Of a stretch of DNA of 17,064 nt, positions 15,447-17,064 are shown in pieces; the first letter of the stretch is position 1; each line of letters starts with the position of its first letter. The position numbers were made by a program, and so were the translations under genes. The stretch is from positions 1 to 17,064 of the forward strand of contig CAZVFT010000054.1 in assembly GCA_964626495.1 (NCBI GenBank), in the 5' to 3' direction. The notes under the pieces were generated by a model. It saw only the letters and a list, made by a program, of their open reading frames with translations. It was not told the DNA's origin and did no database searches. Source of the stretch: JACNLN01 sp964626495. GTDB taxonomy: Bacteria > Fidelibacterota > Marinisomatia > Marinisomatales > CAZVFT01.

Positions 15447-16472
15447 ATGCAACATAAATTTCATCTGTTAAATTCCCCTAAATATTTTAAAATTAGTGAA
15501 GAGTATGGATTGTTCGGAGTTGCCGAGAGAAACCTGAACCAATTAGCTAATATTTGGAAAGGAGATGTAGTTTTTTATTACACCGCACATAAAGTAGGCT
15601 TAAGAACATCAGGTTTCATTCATGGTCCGTTTGAAGTAACGAGTGAATTATTTTATAATGATGAAATTGTATGGATTAAAGACAAACGAAATTCAAGTAA
15701 GGATAAATATCCATATAGAATAAAAATTGAATATTTGAGAGAACATATATGTTTAAATCCCATTCCAATTGAGATATTTTGGGATCTGAAAGAAGAGGGA
15801 AAAATAAAAACAGTAATAGATAGTTCTGCTTTAATTGACAAAGCGGTTATTAGTCTATTGGACGATGAAGGAATATTGTTATTGCAAGCCTTATTACAAC
15901 AAAACATGAAAAGTGGTGAATATTCAAAAGAATATAAAGGCCATGATTTTCACGAAAAGAGAGTGGATTTGCTAAAATTTAAAGGTCAGAGAATAAAAGA
16001 ATTTAAAATGGAAGCATATTTGGAAGCATATTTGTTGAGAAATCCTAAAATAATTCATAAGCTGTCTGGTTTTGATAAAGGGTTAAATAAAAACTATGAT
16101 TACAATATTTTAAATCAAGTTAGTACATATATTGCTGGTGGTGCAATTGATATAGTTTGTTTATACAGAAAGAAAGTATTCGATATGTGGCTAACAATAA
16201 ATGCCACTGTTTTCGAACTAAAAAAGGGAATAATTGATCCATTTTTTATAGACCAATTAATTAGATATATAGAATGGACTGCTCGTTTAATACCTGGTGC
16301 CAAGCATAGAATGATAAAAGGAATTTTAATAGGTAGAGATTTTGGCAACCAAATTGAAGCAAAAAATAAATTGAAAAAGCGAATTGAAGATGTAAAAGGA
16401 TTATATTCTATCGATTGTTATACATATTCGGTTATAAATGGAAAATTAAAATTTAATTCGCTGGAGGATTAA
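15447..16472 (+). CDS. EVE-like domain fused to a NucS-type PD-(D/E)XK endonuclease
   Basis: A 341-aa two-domain protein. Residues about 3-105 look like an EVE/PUA-superfamily domain: LFGVAERN, KGDVVFYYT (38-46), GPFEVTSELFYNDEIVW (60-76) and YPYRIKIEYL (88-97). Such domains bind modified bases in DNA or RNA. After a linker (about 115-185), the C-terminal half has a NucS/RecB-like PD-(D/E)XK site: Glu193 in the first helix, Asp235 in GGAIDIV, Glu257-x-Lys259 in VFELKK, and a QxxxY motif (Gln270 to Tyr274). All catalytic residues are present, so an active DNase is expected. A perfect AGGAGG lies 10 nt before the ATG. It sits between two methyltransferase genes, so it may be the restriction subunit or a modification-dependent nuclease. 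Its composition is clearly more AT-rich than pruA, suggesting transfer. Confidence 0.7.
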   Translation: MQHKFHLLNSPKYFKISEEYGLFGVAERNLNQLANIWKGDVVFYYTAHKVGLRTSGFIHGPFEVTSELFYNDEIVWIKDKRNSSKDKYPYRIKIEYLREHICLNPIPIEIFWDLKEEGKIKTVIDSSALIDKAVISLLDDEGILLLQALLQQNMKSGEYSKEYKGHDFHEKRVDLLKFKGQRIKEFKMEAYLEAYLLRNPKIIHKLSGFDKGLNKNYDYNILNQVSTYIAGGAIDIVCLYRKKVFDMWLTINATVFELKKGIIDPFFIDQLIRYIEWTARLIPGAKHRMIKGILIGRDFGNQIEAKNKLKKRIEDVKGLYSIDCYTYSVINGKLKFNSLED

Positions 16473-16474
16473 AG

Positions 16475-16711
16475 ATGTTAGATAGAGAAGTAGCTAAAGA
16501 TTTTTTAGAAGAAGAATTCAAAGATGGAGAGATGGAAATCCCAAAAGAGATTATAAAGTCAGAGCTTGTCGAAACATTCTGTTTGTATGTGGAAGATGAC
16601 TACTATGAGTGGTTGAGAGATAACTACAGAAGTTTTTTCCACAATTTATCTGAAGGTAAAACTGATTGGGATTGGGTTATGGGAAGAATAAAATATTATT
16701 TAAAAGAGTAG
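16475..16711 (+). CDS. Small acidic protein of unknown function in the R-M-like island
   Basis: A 78-aa protein not recognised. It is rich in Asp/Glu (about 21 acidic against 11 basic residues) and in aromatics (Tyr, Trp, Phe), and looks helical, with no signal or membrane segment and no metal-binding Cys/His cluster. It begins 2 nt after the nuclease stop codon with GGAGG about 7 nt before its ATG, and ends 3 nt before the ATG that should start the second methyltransferase. It is therefore a genuine operon member. Possible roles, all speculative: a nuclease-associated inhibitor or acidic DNA mimic, or a small accessory subunit of the methyltransferase or nuclease. Strong translation signals and tight packing make a real gene likely. 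Confidence 0.65.
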   Translation: MLDREVAKDFLEEEFKDGEMEIPKEIIKSELVETFCLYVEDDYYEWLRDNYRSFFHNLSEGKTDWDWVMGRIKYYLKE

Positions 16712-16714
16712 TGT

Positions 16715-17064
16715 ATGAGACTTCCCAACTCAAAATTATGGCGATAGACCTCACGGTGATAATAGGTTTAGTGGAGTCACTCCTGCATTTGTGATATGGA
16801 ACTTATTACAGAGATATACTAAGGAGGAGGATTTGGTAATAGATCCAATGTGCGGTAGCGGAACTACTATTGATGTAGCTAAAGAATTGAATAGGCATGT
16901 TATCGGATATGATATTGTTTCACATAGAGACGACATCATTCAAAATGATGCAAGGTCAATTCCATTACAAGATAACTCTACAGATTTTGTCTTTATTGAT
17001 TCCCCTTATTCTGACAATATTAAATATTCAGATAACCCAGCTTGCATCGGTAAGATATCATGCG
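16715..17064 (+). CDS. DNA methyltransferase, partial at right edge, with apparent 5' frameshift
   Basis: The frame running from 16719 to the window end encodes a SAM-dependent DNA amino-methyltransferase: HGDNRFSGVTPAFVIWNL, then motif I DPMCGSGTT, GYDI (motif II), NDARSIPL (motif III) and the catalytic motif IV DSPY followed by SDNIKYSD. The order X-I-IV fits N6-adenine/N4-cytosine enzymes of the gamma-like type. This frame has no ATG and meets a TGA at 16716-16718. The operon-consistent ATG at 16715 reads MRLPNSKLWR in another frame and hits TAG at 16745. Inserting two bases (ATA to ATATA near 16744) would join them into one protein, so a 2-nt deletion or sequencing error is likely. The C-terminus lies outside the window. 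It probably belongs with the nuclease gene. Confidence 0.75.

Noticed and set aside
1..17064. CRISPR arrays, tRNA or rRNA genes and prophage attachment sites
   Set aside because: No regularly spaced direct repeats, no recognisable T-arm or rRNA motifs and no integrase were seen on either strand.

Overview
The window reads as a chromosomal segment of a Gram-negative bacterium. Lipoboxes, signal peptides, an outer-membrane barrel candidate and a full rod-shape operon imply an outer membrane and a peptidoglycan wall. The moderately AT-rich coding sequence and the envelope protein types suggest the FCB side of the tree (for example Marinimicrobia/SAR406 or relatives). That placement is inference from style; no rRNA or tRNA gene is present to settle it.

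Layout. (1) 131-1456, minus: glyA with its own putative promoter, just downstream of an intrinsic terminator that closes the next operon. (2) 1582-7166, minus: five tightly spaced envelope-type genes. In transcription order these are a YbgF/CpoB-like coiled-coil/TPR protein, a stand-alone N-terminal GT5 glycogen-synthase domain, a lipoprotein with two DNRLRE-like halves, a beta-barrel candidate and a TPR lipoprotein. (3) 7317-12794, minus: the elongasome mreB-mreC-mreD-mrdA(PBP2)-rodA in canonical order, with stop/start overlaps and a degenerate 7-bp repeat in the mreB-mreC gap. (4) 12795-13314: a 520-bp divergent intergenic region. Its plus strand can fold into a ~170-nt RNA with a closing stem, central bubble and apical arm, preceded by a plausible promoter. 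(5) 13315-14949, plus: pruA. (6) 15004 to the right edge, plus: a visibly more AT-rich island resembling a restriction-modification or modification-dependent defence locus. It holds a truncated DNA methyltransferase, an EVE-like domain fused to a NucS-type PD-(D/E)XK nuclease, a small acidic protein, and a second DNA methyltransferase that runs off the edge with an apparent frameshift at its 5' end.

How they work together. The mre/mrd genes encode the lateral-wall synthesis machine: MreB filaments, MreC/D scaffold, PBP2 transpeptidase and RodA glycosyltransferase. The five-gene cluster is probably another envelope unit; its joint function is unknown. GlyA and PruA are housekeeping metabolism (one-carbon/serine-glycine; proline to glutamate). 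The right-hand island is the accessory part and, with the intergenic RNA candidate, is where novelty is most likely.
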